DNA from: Oikopleura dioica
Lineage: Eukaryota > Chordata > Appendicularia > Copelata > Oikopleuridae
Direction of reading: 5' to 3'
Length of the DNA stretch: 64,000 nucleotides
Assembly (NCBI GenBank): GCA_907165135.1
Contig: OU015568.1
Location: 6,394,501 to 6,458,500, forward strand
Position numbers and translations under genes: made by a program. This document shows, one piece after another, positions 48,101 to 59,874 of the stretch; within the stretch, counting starts at the first letter, position 1, and each line of letters opens with the position of its first letter. A model generated the notes under the pieces. The model was not told the origin of the DNA. It did not search any database and saw nothing but the letters and a program-made list of their open reading frames with translations.

Positions 48101-51100
48101 GCGCACTCATCGACATCGACGCAAATGTTACCACTGCCGCCGGCCTTGATGACACAGTTTCTGTAGCAGAAAGTGTAACTGGAGCCGCACTGGTAGAGAC
48201 AGTCATCTCTGTAGTTATCCTTGCAGTGGCATTCGTGATCCCAGAGAGCACCTGGCTTGGGCATGCAGTTAGAACCAGCGTTGCAGGTATGCTTGCCTGG
48301 CTTGCAGACACCGTATGGATCGTTGATACAGAGGAAACCTCCATCAGTATCGATACAACCCTCAGTAGCTCCACAAGTATGAGTCATCTCTGAGCATTCA
48401 TCGACGTTGACACACCCCTTTGGACCAGCATGGTAAGCTGGAGTGAGTCCTCGGCCGGCCTGTTTGTTTCCGTTACCCTTGTATCCGGTTCGGCAAACAC
48501 AATCGTATTCACGAGGAGAATATGGGTTAAGAATACAGTCAGCGTTGTCATCACAGTCGTTGTCGAAGCATGGGGTGCTATGTTCCCAAGCAGTGACATC
48601 ACTATCAGCTGGAAGACAGACATGAGATCCTGGGAAGTTGACGCAGATTTCGCCTGGACAGACACTTGGGTCCTCGCATTCGTCGACGTCGGTACACCCC
48701 TTAGGTCCCTTGGCAGATCGAGCATCATCTTCGTTGGGCTTGTTGTTTCCGTTTCCGAAATATCCATCGGGGCACATGCATTCGTAGCCTCGCTTATCAG
48801 CGCTGCTTGGAACGCAAGTAGCCAGGGAATTGCAAGTGTGAGCATTCTCTCGGCAAACGTAATCAGGATCTTCCAAGCACAAGAAGCCACCTGGGAAGTT
48901 AGAGCAGATCTGTCCCCATCCGCAAGCATGGTCGTTTTCGTAGCACTCGTTGATATCGAGGCAAAGAGGGGAAGCACCAACATTGACGCACTTCCATCCA
49001 TCAGCACAAGTATGAGTAAGGCATGGTTCGGCTTCTGGGACAAATGGTGGGTTTGCAGTAGGGTAAAGAGTGTCTGGGTTAGCTGGATCAGATGGATCAA
49101 GTGGACCGGATGGCTGGCCGATGACCATGATTGGGTCAGTATCCTGGCAAGCGAATGTACCGGGCAAGTTGAGGCAGAACTGGTTGACCTCACAATTGTT
49201 GTTGCCAGTCATGCACTCGTTCTCATCAATACATTTGTATCCCTGGTAAGTTGGGACGGCCTGGCAAGTAAATCCGGCACTGCATGGGTTGGCAGCGCAA
49301 ACGTTGAAAGGATCACTATCACCGAGACAAGTGTAAGCTCCGTCGAGGTTGAAGCAGTACTGGTAAGCAGAGCAATCATCGACGTTAAGTTTGCATTCAT
49401 CAACATCAACGCAGCCCTTGGCTCCTCCGTAGGCAACGCCATCAATTTCAGTGGATTGTTGCTCCTTGCCATTTCCTTTGTAACCAGCTGCGCAGATGCA
49501 CTGGTATCCAGACTTAGCGTTATGATCGGGAACACATGCGGCAAGATCGTCGCAGTCGTGAGCGCCATAGCTGCAGACACCGAAGGCATCACCAGTGTGG
49601 ATAGGGTTGGCGCAGTAGTAACCGCCGTCGATGTTTCGGCAGATCTTGTCAAGAGAGCATGGGTTAGATGGAGCAGCACACTCATCTACATCAACGCAGC
49701 CGCCAGCGACAGGCTTGCCACTGCCAGTGAATCCAGAGTTGCAGACACAATCATAACCGTTGGCAGACAAACTGTTGGCAACGCATGTAGCATCAGAGTG
49801 GCAGAAGCTACCCATGCAGGCGTTTGTAGCGTCGTTGAAGCAAAGGAATCCGGGGTTAGTATTGAAGCAGTTCTGAGAAGCAGTGCAGTCATGAGATCCG
49901 TCGAAGCACTCGTTTCGGTCGACGCAGACAGCCTGGTTATTTTTGACGTCGCAAGACTGAGTAGAAGAGCAGGCGTGGTTACCAGCTGCACATCGATTGA
50001 TGGGGATGGAGCTTGGGATGCAAGAATAGGATTTGTAAGAGTTTGAGCATTGGGTTCCTGCAGGGCAAATGCTTGGATTCAAGCACTCGTTAGTGTCCAT
50101 GCATTCAGCAGCGCCAGTGGCACTGTTGACCTGGCATTGAAGTCCAGTCTCACAAGCGAATCCTTGGCAAGGATCGGCAGAAGCGACACCGTAGCAGTGG
50201 TAGCTACCGATGTTGTTGTAGCAGATCTGGCCGTGCTGGCAGTTGTCCAAGTTGAATTTACACTCATCGAGATCAACGCAGCCCTTTGGTCCTCCTTCCA
50301 AGATTTCGCCTCCAGTAGCATAAGAGTATTGTTTCTTTCCGTTTCCTCGGAATCCTTGCTGGCACTCGCAAGTGTAGCCAACCTTGTTGGTGTAGCTGAT
50401 CTGGCATTCGGCCAAGTGGTGGCATTCGTGCTGTCCAGTCTGGCATGGGTGTCCAACGTTTGGCTCGGAAGTACAGGTGTAGCTTCCAGGAGTGTTGTAG
50501 CAGAACTGGCCAGTAGCTTCACAGTTGTGCATTCTGAGCTCGCACTCGTCAACATCTTTGCAGCCCTTTGGCCCGTTGTTTCCAAAGGCAACATCGAAGA
50601 CTGTTCGGCTGAACTGGAAGTTACCGTTTCCATACCATCCGACGTTACAGACGCAGTCGTATCCGGCCTTGGTGTTGTATGCTGGGTAGCACTCGGCATT
50701 AGCATCACAAGTAACTCCATCGCATCGTCCAAGAGGATCGTCGCTTGGCTGGCAGCTGTAGCTACCGACAGTGTTGACGCACTTTTCGCTGTTGGTGCAG
50801 ATGTTCATAAGTGGGAAAAGACACTCATCAATATCAACGCAACCGATTCCATCCTGGTAGAAGAAACCAGCTGGGCAAGCGCAGAAAGCAGAACCAAGAT
50901 CAGCGGTGAGAGTACATTCGGCACCAACACCGATGCAGACAAGACTGTTGGGGTTAGTAGGATCGCAGAGTCCGTTTGGATCTGGGTTGCTTGCATCTCG
51001 GCACTCGAAGGAACCTTCAGTGTTAACGCAGTCTTCTCCATCGGGAGATCCGACACATGGGGAAGTCAAACACTCATCGATATCGACGCAGGTTGGCCCA

Positions 51101-54100
51101 GAAACGTCGAGCTCGAATCCGGCGAAACAAGTGCAAGTGTAATCGGTCTTGGAGGCACCAACGACGCAGGTACCGAATTGACCACATTTGTGAGCGCCAA
51201 CGGCACAAACTCCGAATGGATCGGCGGAGTCATCACAGACGTAAGAGCCAGGAGTGTTGACACAAACGGAGTCTGGGACGGCAGAGCAATCAAAACTACC
51301 GTTATCGCACTCGTTGTCATCAATGCAGCTTCCAAGTGGACCGCCAGCGTTGAATCCAGGATCGCAAACGCAGATGAAGGTTTCTCGGTTGTTAGCGTCA
51401 TCGGGTTGGCAAGCTCCGTTGAGGAAGCAAGCAGTAGCTCCGGGAGCTCCTGGAGCGCAGACTCCATATGGATCAGCATCAGCGCTGCAAGCAGCACCGC
51501 CGTCAGAGTTGACACAGTAGACAGCAGTTGGGTCGCTACCATCAGATGGAGGACAAGTAAGAGCGCCGGTGGCACACTCATCGATATCAGCGCAAGTGAA
51601 GTCGGAGTCCTGTTGGTACCCAGCACCGCAATCGCATGTGAAAACAGTCTTGTCAAGAGGATTAACTGAGCAAGATGCTGGGGCAATGCATGGATTGGTA
51701 CCAGTGCAAAGACCGAATGGATCAGCATCAGTAGAGCAGGAGTAGCTTCCGTCATTGTCAACGCAGACAGAAGCTGGGACAGAATCGCAGATAGTTGAGT
51801 CCATTTTGCATTCGTCGACGTTGACACAATCATTGAGGGCCAAATCAGCAATGTATCCATCCTTGCACTCACATACTGGAGACATAAAATCTTCAGATGG
51901 GGTACAGTCAGCATTGACAACGCAAGCAACATCGCAAACGTTGAATGGATCAGCATCGGTAGTACAAACGTAGCCACCGACTTGATTAATACAGTTCTGT
52001 CCGGCAGCACATGGGTTAAAGCTACCAGAGCACTCGTCAATATCGATACACTCGAATCCCTTGAGGTTCATGGCAGGAATACAAGCAGACTTCTGGGCAG
52101 AGCATTCCATCTCACCAGCGGAACCTGGAGCGCATTTTTGTTCTGGATCTGGTTCACCTCGGCAGACGAATCCAGCTCCGAAGTTAGTGTTGACACAAAG
52201 CTGCTTTGGAGTACAAGTGTGAGTTCCTTCAAGGCACTCGTCGACATCCTGGCAAGAGAAGCCAGAGTAGACATATGGGTTGGGAACGCATTCTTGAGTA
52301 GATTGGCAAGTTGATGTAGCGCATTTGTTGAATGGATCGTAGTCTCCGCTGCAAGAGTATCCACCGTTAAGGTTGACACACTGCTGGTGGGGAGAGCATT
52401 TGTCTCTGCCAGTGGCGCACTCATCAACATCGACACATCCAGCAGGGTTTTGTTGGTAAGAGATGCCATCAGACTTGCCGGTTCCATAGAATCCAGCCTT
52501 GCAGGTACATTCGAAACCGGCCTTGCTATCAGTTGGGATACAAGCAGCAAGTGGGTGACAGTTGTGAGCGCCAGCAGCACAGACTCGAAGAGGATCGTAT
52601 CCAACAGAGCACTCGTACTTACCAATCTGGTTGACACAGGTCTGTCCATCAACACACTGGTGAGTTCCAGCTTTGCATTCATCGATGTCGACGCATCCCT
52701 TTGGTCCATTGGGTCCATAGGCAAGCTGTCGGCCATCCTGTCGGTTTCCGTTTCCGTGGTAACCGTTGATACAGTCACAGTCATAACCTCGCTTAGCGTA
52801 GGAAGGTCGGCAGATGGCCATGGCATGGCATTCGTGGGCACCGAAGGCGCATGGACCTTCGTGTTGAAGACAAGTGTAAGAACCGGGGATATTGGCGCAG
52901 TATTCCTGGGAGGTACACTTGTGCTCTCCGGTTGAGCACTCATCGATGTCGTTACATCCCCAAGTACCAGTCCAGTCGACACCCCAGTAGTATCCAGGTG
53001 GGCATCGGCAAGTAGATGACATCTTATCAGCAGAAACTTCGCATGTAGCTTCTGGAACAGAAGCACACTTGTTGTTCCAGCCCTGACACTTTCCGAATGG
53101 ATCGGGGTTAGAGTCGCAGTCAAAACCACCATCAAGGTTTTTGCAAACCTCGAAGATGCTGCAGCTGTTCAAAGACTCATCAGCACACTCGTTGATATCC
53201 TCGCAAGTTGGGTTGCCATTAGCAAGGGTAGTGAGCGAGTAAGTAGTGGCGTCGCTGCAAGTGCATGTGTAGACAGTCTTATCGGTAGCATCAACCTGGC
53301 AAAGATGGCCGATTCCACATGGGTTGCTGGAATCACTGATATCAAGACCGCAAAGGTTGAGTGGATCATCAGCAAGATCGCATTGCGAAGCCTCACCAAT
53401 ACCCTCAATGCACCAACCAGTGGTACAGAAAGCTGGGCAAGTGACTTCATCGACACATTGACCAGTTGTAAGGTCATTGACGTAGTGAGTTGGGCAGACA
53501 CAGGTTCGAACGTAGGCATCCATATCGCCAACAGCAGTGCAGACAGCAGTATCAAGATCACATCCGTCAGTGCTGCAGATGAAGTCTGAGAACTCAACGG
53601 CAGTCATGCATTCGTATGATCCAACGTTGTTAACGCAAACATCACCAAGACCTGGGCAAGGGCTAGCCATCATGTCACATTCGTTCTGGTCAATGCAAGC
53701 TCCGGTCAGATCAGCGGCGTATCCAACGTTGCAAGCGCAAGTTCGGCTGAGTTTGTCGTCAGAGACAAGGCAAGTAGCACCCTCTTGGCACTCGTAGTTC
53801 TCACAAAGACCGTAAGGATCTGGGTGAGTGGGATCTCGGCATTCGTAAGTTCCAACAAGGTCAACGCAGAAAGAACCAACTGGGCAATTATGAGCACCAA
53901 CAGCGCAGTTGTCTGGGTCAGAGCAAGTGTAGGAACCGTCAGTAACGACACAAGTAGTGAGTCCCATTGGATCGTCAGCACATGGATTGTCCTCGATGTT
54001 GCAGACGTTATTGGGATCAGCGACACCGATGCAGTAGTGGCTACCAGCAGAATTAACGCAAGACTGGTGAACGGTGCAATCGTGGAGGCCAAGATCGCAC

Positions 54101-55449
54101 TCGTTGTCATCAACGCAAGCGTAGAATGGCGAAGTAGATTGCTCGTAGCAGGAGTATCCAACTGGGCAGAGACCAGCAGCGGAGCAGACCTTTGGTGGCG
54201 CAATCTCCAAGCAGAGGAATTTACCTTGGTTGGCGTGGACGTTGTGGCAAACTTCAGCTTCGGGGATACAGTTGTGAGTTCCTTTTTTGCATTCGTTCAC
54301 GTCCTGGCAGCCCTTCTTGCCTCGTTGCTTATCACCAAAGAAGTCGTTGGCGGTCATCGAGTTACCATTGCCGACGAGACCGTCCTTGCAGATACAGTCG
54401 TATCCTCGGAAAGCATCGCTGGGGACGCAGACAGCGTCGTGGTGACATTCGTGATTACCAGCGGCGCAATAGCTGTTTGGATCTGGCTCTGATGAGCAGT
54501 AGAATCCACCTGGCTGGTTAACGCAAGTTTGACCAACGCACTGGTGAGCTCCGGTCTTACACTCATCGATATCGACGCAACCCTTTGGTCCGTTTGGTCC
54601 GTAAGCGATCTCTTCGGAAGAGGTCAAGACCAAAGAACCGTCGGAGACGACGTACTGAGCATTTCCGTTACCCTTGTAGCCGCTGACGCACTCGCAGTCG
54701 TAACCTCGCTTTTTGGAAGCATCTGGGATGCAGATTGCCATCTCGTGGCATTCATGAGCACCAGCAGTGCAAACGTGGAAGGGATCTGGGAGAGCGGAGC
54801 AGACGAAGGAGCCGTAAGTGTTGACGCACTTCTGGCCGAGCTGGTTGCAAGTGTTGTAGACAGCGCACTCATCAACATCAGTACAGCCGGGCATGCCGAC
54901 TCCGGTGTCGTATTTGAAACCGTTGCCGCCGAAGCCTTCGAAGCACATGCAATCGTATCCTTTTTCGTTGTTGTCTGGGACGCAAGTAGCAGTGGAAACG
55001 CAAGCGTGAGTTCCATCGTAGCAAGCGGCCCCAATTGTTCGAGAACCGCCCTTGGTGGCCTTGCAGTGGTAGCTACCGACGGTGTTGATGCAAGCTTCGT
55101 TGTCGGTACAATCGTGTCGTCCAGTGAGACATTCGTTGACGTCCTCGCAGTGCTCGCCGTCACCGGTGTAACCGTTTCGGCAAGTACACTGGAAGCTGAA
55201 CGCTCCTCGTCGGAAAGTGCACACGGCATCTTCGTGGCAATTATGGGTACCAACGGCGCATCGTGAGGCTCGCTCAAAACCGAAGCTCAAATTCTGTATA
55301 CCAGCATTGGCACCGTTGCTGGCAGTCCCAGAGGCGCTTTGCCCCTAAATCAAGAAATTAGATTTCCGCTAAAGATTTATTCAATCTCTTAAAAATCTCT
55401 AACGAACCTGCACTCCTGCTAAAAATAGCAGTAAAGGGGAGGCCTTCAT
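45178..55449 (-). CDS. Giant secreted EGF-repeat protein
   Basis: Exons 55449-55408, 55344-45700, 45653-45593, 45416-45261 and 45218-45178 give about 3,314 residues. Exon 1 encodes a signal peptide (MKASPLLLFLAGVQ). The 9,645-nt second exon holds about 36 calcium-binding EGF modules starting with [DN]x[DN]EC, most of them paired with a second cysteine-rich module of the type GAHECHxxAxCxP...GYxCxCxxGYxGNG. No TB (fibrillin), NIDO, laminin-G or membrane domain is visible. The last 60 residues lose the EGF pattern (CCQHSLSTTTSV). It is thus an extracellular matrix-like protein resembling the EGF arrays of fibrillin without its TB domains; a role in the larvacean house or in basement matrix is conceivable but unproven. 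Codon use is strongly biased. The last short exon is the least certain. Confidence 0.85.
45465..45555. repeat. Short tandem repeat, GGAATCGTAATCGT-like
   Basis: Four to five imperfect units of roughly 14 bp (AATCGTAATCGT with variable joints CAGG, ACTGG, TCAGT) in the 176-nt fourth intron of the giant EGF gene. They account for that intron's excess length. Confidence 0.75.
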
Positions 55450-55490
55450 GCGTGGAGTGGTTTTGCCTTGCTTCCGAGCTAGAGATCCGA

Positions 55491-55500
55491 GTTTATATGC
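55491..55500 (-). promoter_or_regulatory. TATA box of the giant EGF gene
   Basis: GCATATAAAC read on the minus strand, about 40 bases upstream of the start codon. The short distance leaves a very short 5' UTR. TATA promoters are otherwise not evident at the housekeeping genes in this window. Confidence 0.55.
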
Positions 55501-55697
55501 GTTTTAGATAAGCGCCGTAGATTGCGATAGAGATGCGACTTGCTGCGATTTCTGCGGAAACCAACGTTAAGCTGACTAAAATCGCGGTTTTTGTTTAACA
55601 AACTTCGATTGGATTTTATTACTTAGTAAATATGACATTTCGAGTTGCTTTCTAGCGCATGTTATCCTTTTTAGATGTAATATTTACTCAATAAATG

Positions 55698-55705
55698 TAT
55701 AAAAA
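55698..55705 (+). promoter_or_regulatory. TATA box of the lipocalin gene
   Basis: GTATAAAAAC, with its first T at 55698, about 40 bases before the lipocalin start at 55738. It points away from the EGF gene's TATA box, so the 288 bp between the two start codons is a divergent promoter region. Confidence 0.55.
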
Positions 55706-55737
55706 CGAAACGCTTTTTGATAATTTTTGAAGGAAAA

Positions 55738-56440
55738 ATGATTTTTCTCTGGCTCATTCCATTCCTTGCCGCTCAGGTAATCGAAGAGAAAGAATGCATA
55801 ACTCCGCCGCTGATTACCGACTTTGATCTCGCCGCGTACTCTGGAATGTGGTGGAGCTTAGCGTCCTATCCTGCAAGATATCACATTGAGAATTCAAGAT
55901 GTGTGAGATTATTCTACGACTTGGAGGAGGACAGCGACCGGCTTTATGTTAATAACACTTCATTGAGGCCAGATGATGAGGGAAATTATTACTTAGGGTG
56001 GAGTCAAGGTGCCTGATTAATTATTTATTGGATGAAAATAAATGACTTACTTCAGGATACGGTTATCAACAGTACTCTCGACGGGCGCCGAATCTTCTTT
56101 ATGTGGACTTTAGAAACATTTTTGACCCCGATGAGCTGATCCGTCCAAATTACTGTAAGACGGTCTTACTAAGACCTCCATATTTTTTCCCGAATTTTTT
56201 TCTATTTCAGGGGTCTTGGAGACGGATTATGAAGAATACGTGTACGGAAGCAACTGTAACTACAATGGCACTCACAGCAGCAGATCATTTTGGTTCCTAG
56301 GACGAGAGAAGGATTTCGCCAATTCAGAGAAATTTCAAATGTTGCTGGAAAAAGCCACAAACGACTGGGGATTGAAAGAAGAGTTCCTTGAATATCGCAA
56401 TAATGACAACTGTACCTTTGACTACATACAGGATGAATAA
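55738..56440 (+). CDS. Secreted lipocalin, apolipoprotein D-like
   Basis: Three exons (55738-56008, 56056-56154, 56211-56440; introns 47 and 56 nt) give 199 residues. A signal peptide (MIFLWLIPFLAAQ) precedes CITPPLITDFDLAAYSGMWW, which holds the lipocalin GxW motif in the form SGMWW. A second conserved block, YWVLETDYEEYV, is the family TDY motif, and SFWFLGREK is the segment before the C-terminal helix. Cysteines at the N-terminus, in SNCNYN and near the C-terminus (NCTFDY) match the apoD-type disulphides. It binds a small hydrophobic ligand by family analogy; the ligand is unknown. Confidence 0.9.
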
Positions 56441-57115
56441 ATTATCGTTAATGATCACGGAGGCCGAAAAAAAGGAGCAATTAAAACATTCCCCGTGCAT
56501 GTCCGATCTGCTGGCCCGTATTATCCGAGCGATTGATACAGATTTAAATATTTATAATTGAAAAACACTTAGGTCAGTGAGGCGCGATATCGGATTTTAA
56601 TAGCAAATATTCACATGATATCACAATGGCCCTGAAGTGTCCGTTCTTCTGCCTGAGTGGATTCAGTACAGTCGCTTGATATCGGTCAAACCAAGCCGCA
56701 AAAATAAGTTCCAGGGTTTCCTTGAATTTTTCATCTGAAAGAGATAAAGAAGGAGAGTTTCTAGACACCTGTTACTGTCAAAAAGAACCACGGTACCGTC
56801 CAAGCTTGAATGGTAGATAACCATCTAGCTAGTAGCTATACCAGAACGCACTGAAGCTTGACCGTAAATTGAACCGTATCCATGAACCGTAAACCATGAA
56901 AAACGAAGCCCAAATCTCCAAGTCATAAACACTACCTTGACCTCGAGAAAGAGAAAACAAAAATAAAACGAAGAGTAATTATTTTTCAAAACAAAAAGGA
57001 AGCCGGGCAAAATGGATAGAAGCTTGACGAGGACAATAAGGCGGGGATAATAAAAAAACTGTGTGTTTTTGTTGTTGAGGGAAGAAAATTATTCTTCCGA
57101 GATAATGCGCAGAGT
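56441..57115. other. Intergenic stretch with a possible short minus-strand frame
   Basis: At 56574-56830 the minus strand has short frames that look mildly protein-like (for example KFKETLELIFAAWFDRYQA) preceded by a polypyrimidine-AG (TATCTCTTTCAG). They could be the final exon of a small gene, but no convincing first exon or domain was found, so no CDS is called. Confidence 0.3.
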
Positions 57116-59334
57116 ATGAATAGAGACGTACAATTATTATCCTGCTTGAGTTTGCTTCTCTTCTCGTTATTGATATTTTGTTATGTTGGATTATTTGAGC
57201 ATGCGGGTTCGTGGTCGAAAATAACCTTCAGGTAAGAATGATTTCAAACCACATTTCATTAAAATTTTCTAGCACTGGAAGATATCCAGCCCCAAATTTT
57301 CTCCGAAAAGCAAAAGTCGAAAGTCCAAAAACTCCAAAAACTACACAGCCCGAACCTCCATCTTTCTCGGAATCGAGTTACTCTGATAATGAACCAACAA
57401 TCCTCTCTTCTAAAAAATCTGTCTCAACGATTCATCTTCGCTCTCCACCACCGAAAAACCCAGATCCTCCAACCAAAAATGAAATTATTCAATTCCCAGT
57501 GAATTCGACGATTCAAGAAAACCACATTTATGAAACTTTTGAAAAAAGAAAAAAGCACCTGAATTTCGTCTGCAAGCGACTGCGACAAGTCGTGGATCTA
57601 AATCAAAATAAAGCGGACAATTTCGACGAGCTCCAACAATTTCAAAAAGATCTTCTTCAGTCAAAAGAAGACGATAAAGCTTGCAAACCGATAACTCACC
57701 CAGCCGGGCTGTTAGATAATTTATTCAAAAGCGAAGGTATTCTTTTTACCTGGACTCAGAAACCTGTGTAGAAAACCTGAGTCAGGGTCTGAAAGAGCGG
57801 CTTTTCATTTCAGCTCTTTCAGACCCTGACTCAGATTTTCTACACAGGTTGTCGAGCCCAGATTACTACTCTCAAATTCGGGGATTATTTCATTTTAGAT
57901 TATAAAATCCGAACTTGTCTACCGACCAAAACTGGGAGCACAAGCTGGTTGAGGACACTCATCTCGCTAGAAACGTACCATGGAAGCAAGAGCCCAGACC
58001 AGGTTCGCGAGTCCTGGGGTTCTTACAGCCAGAGAATGTGGAAAAACGCCTGGCTCCTGGAAGAGCAAGTCAAGACAAAGACAGGTGATCAGGGATGGAT
58101 GAGTTTGATGACTGTGAGGCATCCGATGGCGAGACTGTATTCGGCTTGGAAGGACAAGTTCAGAAAGGGGCAGCCTTGGTTGAAAGTCATTGAGAAGCAG
58201 TTTCAGGTAGGAACTACTCAACGAGGAGGAGTAGAAAAAGCTAAAATGTCTTGTTTTTAGTACTATCTTTTACGACTTGAACGGAACGACATGTCAAACG
58301 CAGCTTACGAGTACTCCTTCGAGGCATTCGTCGAGCTGGTTGCTTTGACAGACTTCGACGGGCAGCGAGATCGGCACTGGACGTCCATTCATACCTATTG
58401 CAACCCGTGCGCCATTCCTTACGATTTCATCGTCAAGCAAGAATACGGCTTTGAAGAAAATGACTATCTCCTGCAAATTTATGACCAAGAAGGAAAATAC
58501 CAAAATTTGAAAAGCATCCCGAAGCGTTCACAGTGGGGACATCAGCTTGACGAGAAACCAATCGAAGTTGAAGACATGCTGGAGCCGTGGAAAGACATCA
58601 GCAAGACGACAATCAAGCAGATTTACAAGACGTTTTATTTAGACTTTGTCTATTTCAACTACAGCATCGACGAATTCATAGCCGTCGGGAAAAACGGTAA
58701 GCGTCTATTCTCAGAATAACGAGTCTTCAATATTGACATCATTTTAAGATGACGGGGTTCTTGATGATGTCAAAAAGACAATGAAGACGAAGATAAACGC
58801 GCAGAGCTCTAAAGTCAAATGGATGGACACCAATCACTGCAGGGACAGTTTTAATGAAGCTTGTCAGTTCACGGAAATGACTGGATATAGGCTCAACTGC
58901 AAGGGTTACAAGCGGCTTTCTTTTTCTACTTACGAAGGTAAAAAAAGGTCTATTTTAGGAGTGTCGTCACGAATCGACAAAAAATACCGAAAAATTTTGC
59001 GTAGGCGGCTACTCGGCCGCTGATTGGCCGGCTAGCCAAATCCAGGCTTCTGATTGGCTGAAAATTTTCACGCAAATTTTTCGTAGTTTTTTGTCGATTC
59101 CTGACACCTCCTCCTATTTGAATGGTTTTTCTCGAAAATTTGCATTAAAATTATGCAATTAATCTTTCAGAAGCAGAAGCATTTGCGTGCGCAGACGAAG
59201 AAATTACTGGCATCGGCCTCTCAGCCGGCCAATACTGCGTCTCTTCGATAGAAGGATCTTTAACGAAGACAACCGAAAAAGGCCGGAGTAGAAGCTGGAT
59301 TAAAAAGGAACACCCCGTTCTTATTTCTAAATAA
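57116..59334 (+). CDS. Golgi carbohydrate sulfotransferase (CHST8-14-like)
   Basis: Six exons (57116-57231, 57273-57736, 57899-58206, 58261-58696, 58749-58937, 59171-59334) give 558 residues. It is a type II membrane protein: a short cytosolic start, then one helix (LLSCLSLLLFSLLIFCYVGLF) and a proline/serine-rich stem. The catalytic domain has the 5'-phosphosulphate loop CLPTKTGSTSWLRTL and the 3'-phosphate site TVRHPMARLYSAWKDKF, with YCNPCAIPYDFI further on, the layout of the Sulfotransfer_2 family acting on chondroitin, dermatan or HNK-1 glycans. After the usual end it carries about 110 extra residues with several cysteines (HCRDSFNEACQF, CADEEITG, YCVSS) and no family I recognise. Two of its introns carry inverted-repeat elements. 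Confidence 0.88.
57752..57860. repeat. AP-1 hairpin element, copy D, in an intron
   Basis: Arms AACCTGTGTAGAAAACCTGA and its complement TCAGATTTTCTACACAGGTT, with GGGTCTGAAAGAGC and its complement inside and a loop of about 12 bp. It lies in the second intron of the sulfotransferase gene, which is 162 nt instead of about 45. Confidence 0.88.
58955..59115. repeat. Second-type inverted repeat, in an intron
   Basis: Arms of about 45 bp: GAATCGACAAAAAATACCG followed by AAAAATTTTGCGT on the left, and their complement ending CTGACACCTCCTCC on the right. They are unrelated to the AP-1 hairpins. The centre has two ATTGG (inverted CCAAT) motifs, in CTGATTGGCCGG and CTGATTGGCTG. It lies in the 233-nt fifth intron of the sulfotransferase gene. 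Confidence 0.82.
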
Positions 59335-59874
59335 TTAATGCCCTTTTGAGCTGTATTTTGTATCTTTTTGTACAGAAAAGTCTACTTTTGACTGTATATA
59401 AAAATATAGATAAATTATTTTCCAAGTCTCTTTTCTGCGGTTGAATTTGTTTTCGATATTGAAAATAGTCGAGAAGAGAATTGAAGAGTTGAGGTGACGT
59501 CAGATGGTTCTGTAAAAGACAGGGCTTGCATATAGTTACTGACTCTTCGGCTGCTCAAATAATATAATTCAGACGTCAGAGTTCGACATTCACATTATTT
59601 AACGCAGCAAGAGTTGAGCCTTCGCGCAGTGCGAAAAAATCGTTTCTCAGAAGAATCAGATCACATTAGATTTTTTTTATATTCAGACAGATAGAGAGAG
59701 CATTTTGTCGGTCACATCTGCACATCGCGCATTACAGTAGATTACTGTACACGCGGCACAAAAAAAGGATAACTCAGATTATCGATATCATTTGCATCAG
59801 ATATTTTTGTTCAGAGAATGATTTAAAAAATCAGGTTGATTTGAGAAAAACAAACATGCGAAAAGCGATGTAAA
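59335..59874. other. Intergenic stretch, no gene seen
   Basis: 540 bp of A/T-rich spacer between the sulfotransferase and the next plus-strand gene, with no supported frame. Confidence 0.4.

Noticed and set aside
48430-51669. Two long plus-strand open frames (538 and 539 codons) and many others across 46-55 kb
   Set aside because: They are antisense to the EGF-array exon. Their composition (Val, Ser and Ala-rich, no cysteine pattern) follows from the biased codons of the real gene, and they lack splice or start context.
56574-56830. Possible terminal exon on the minus strand
   Set aside because: A polypyrimidine-AG precedes it, but no upstream exon joins it in a convincing frame; two mutually exclusive readings are equally weak.
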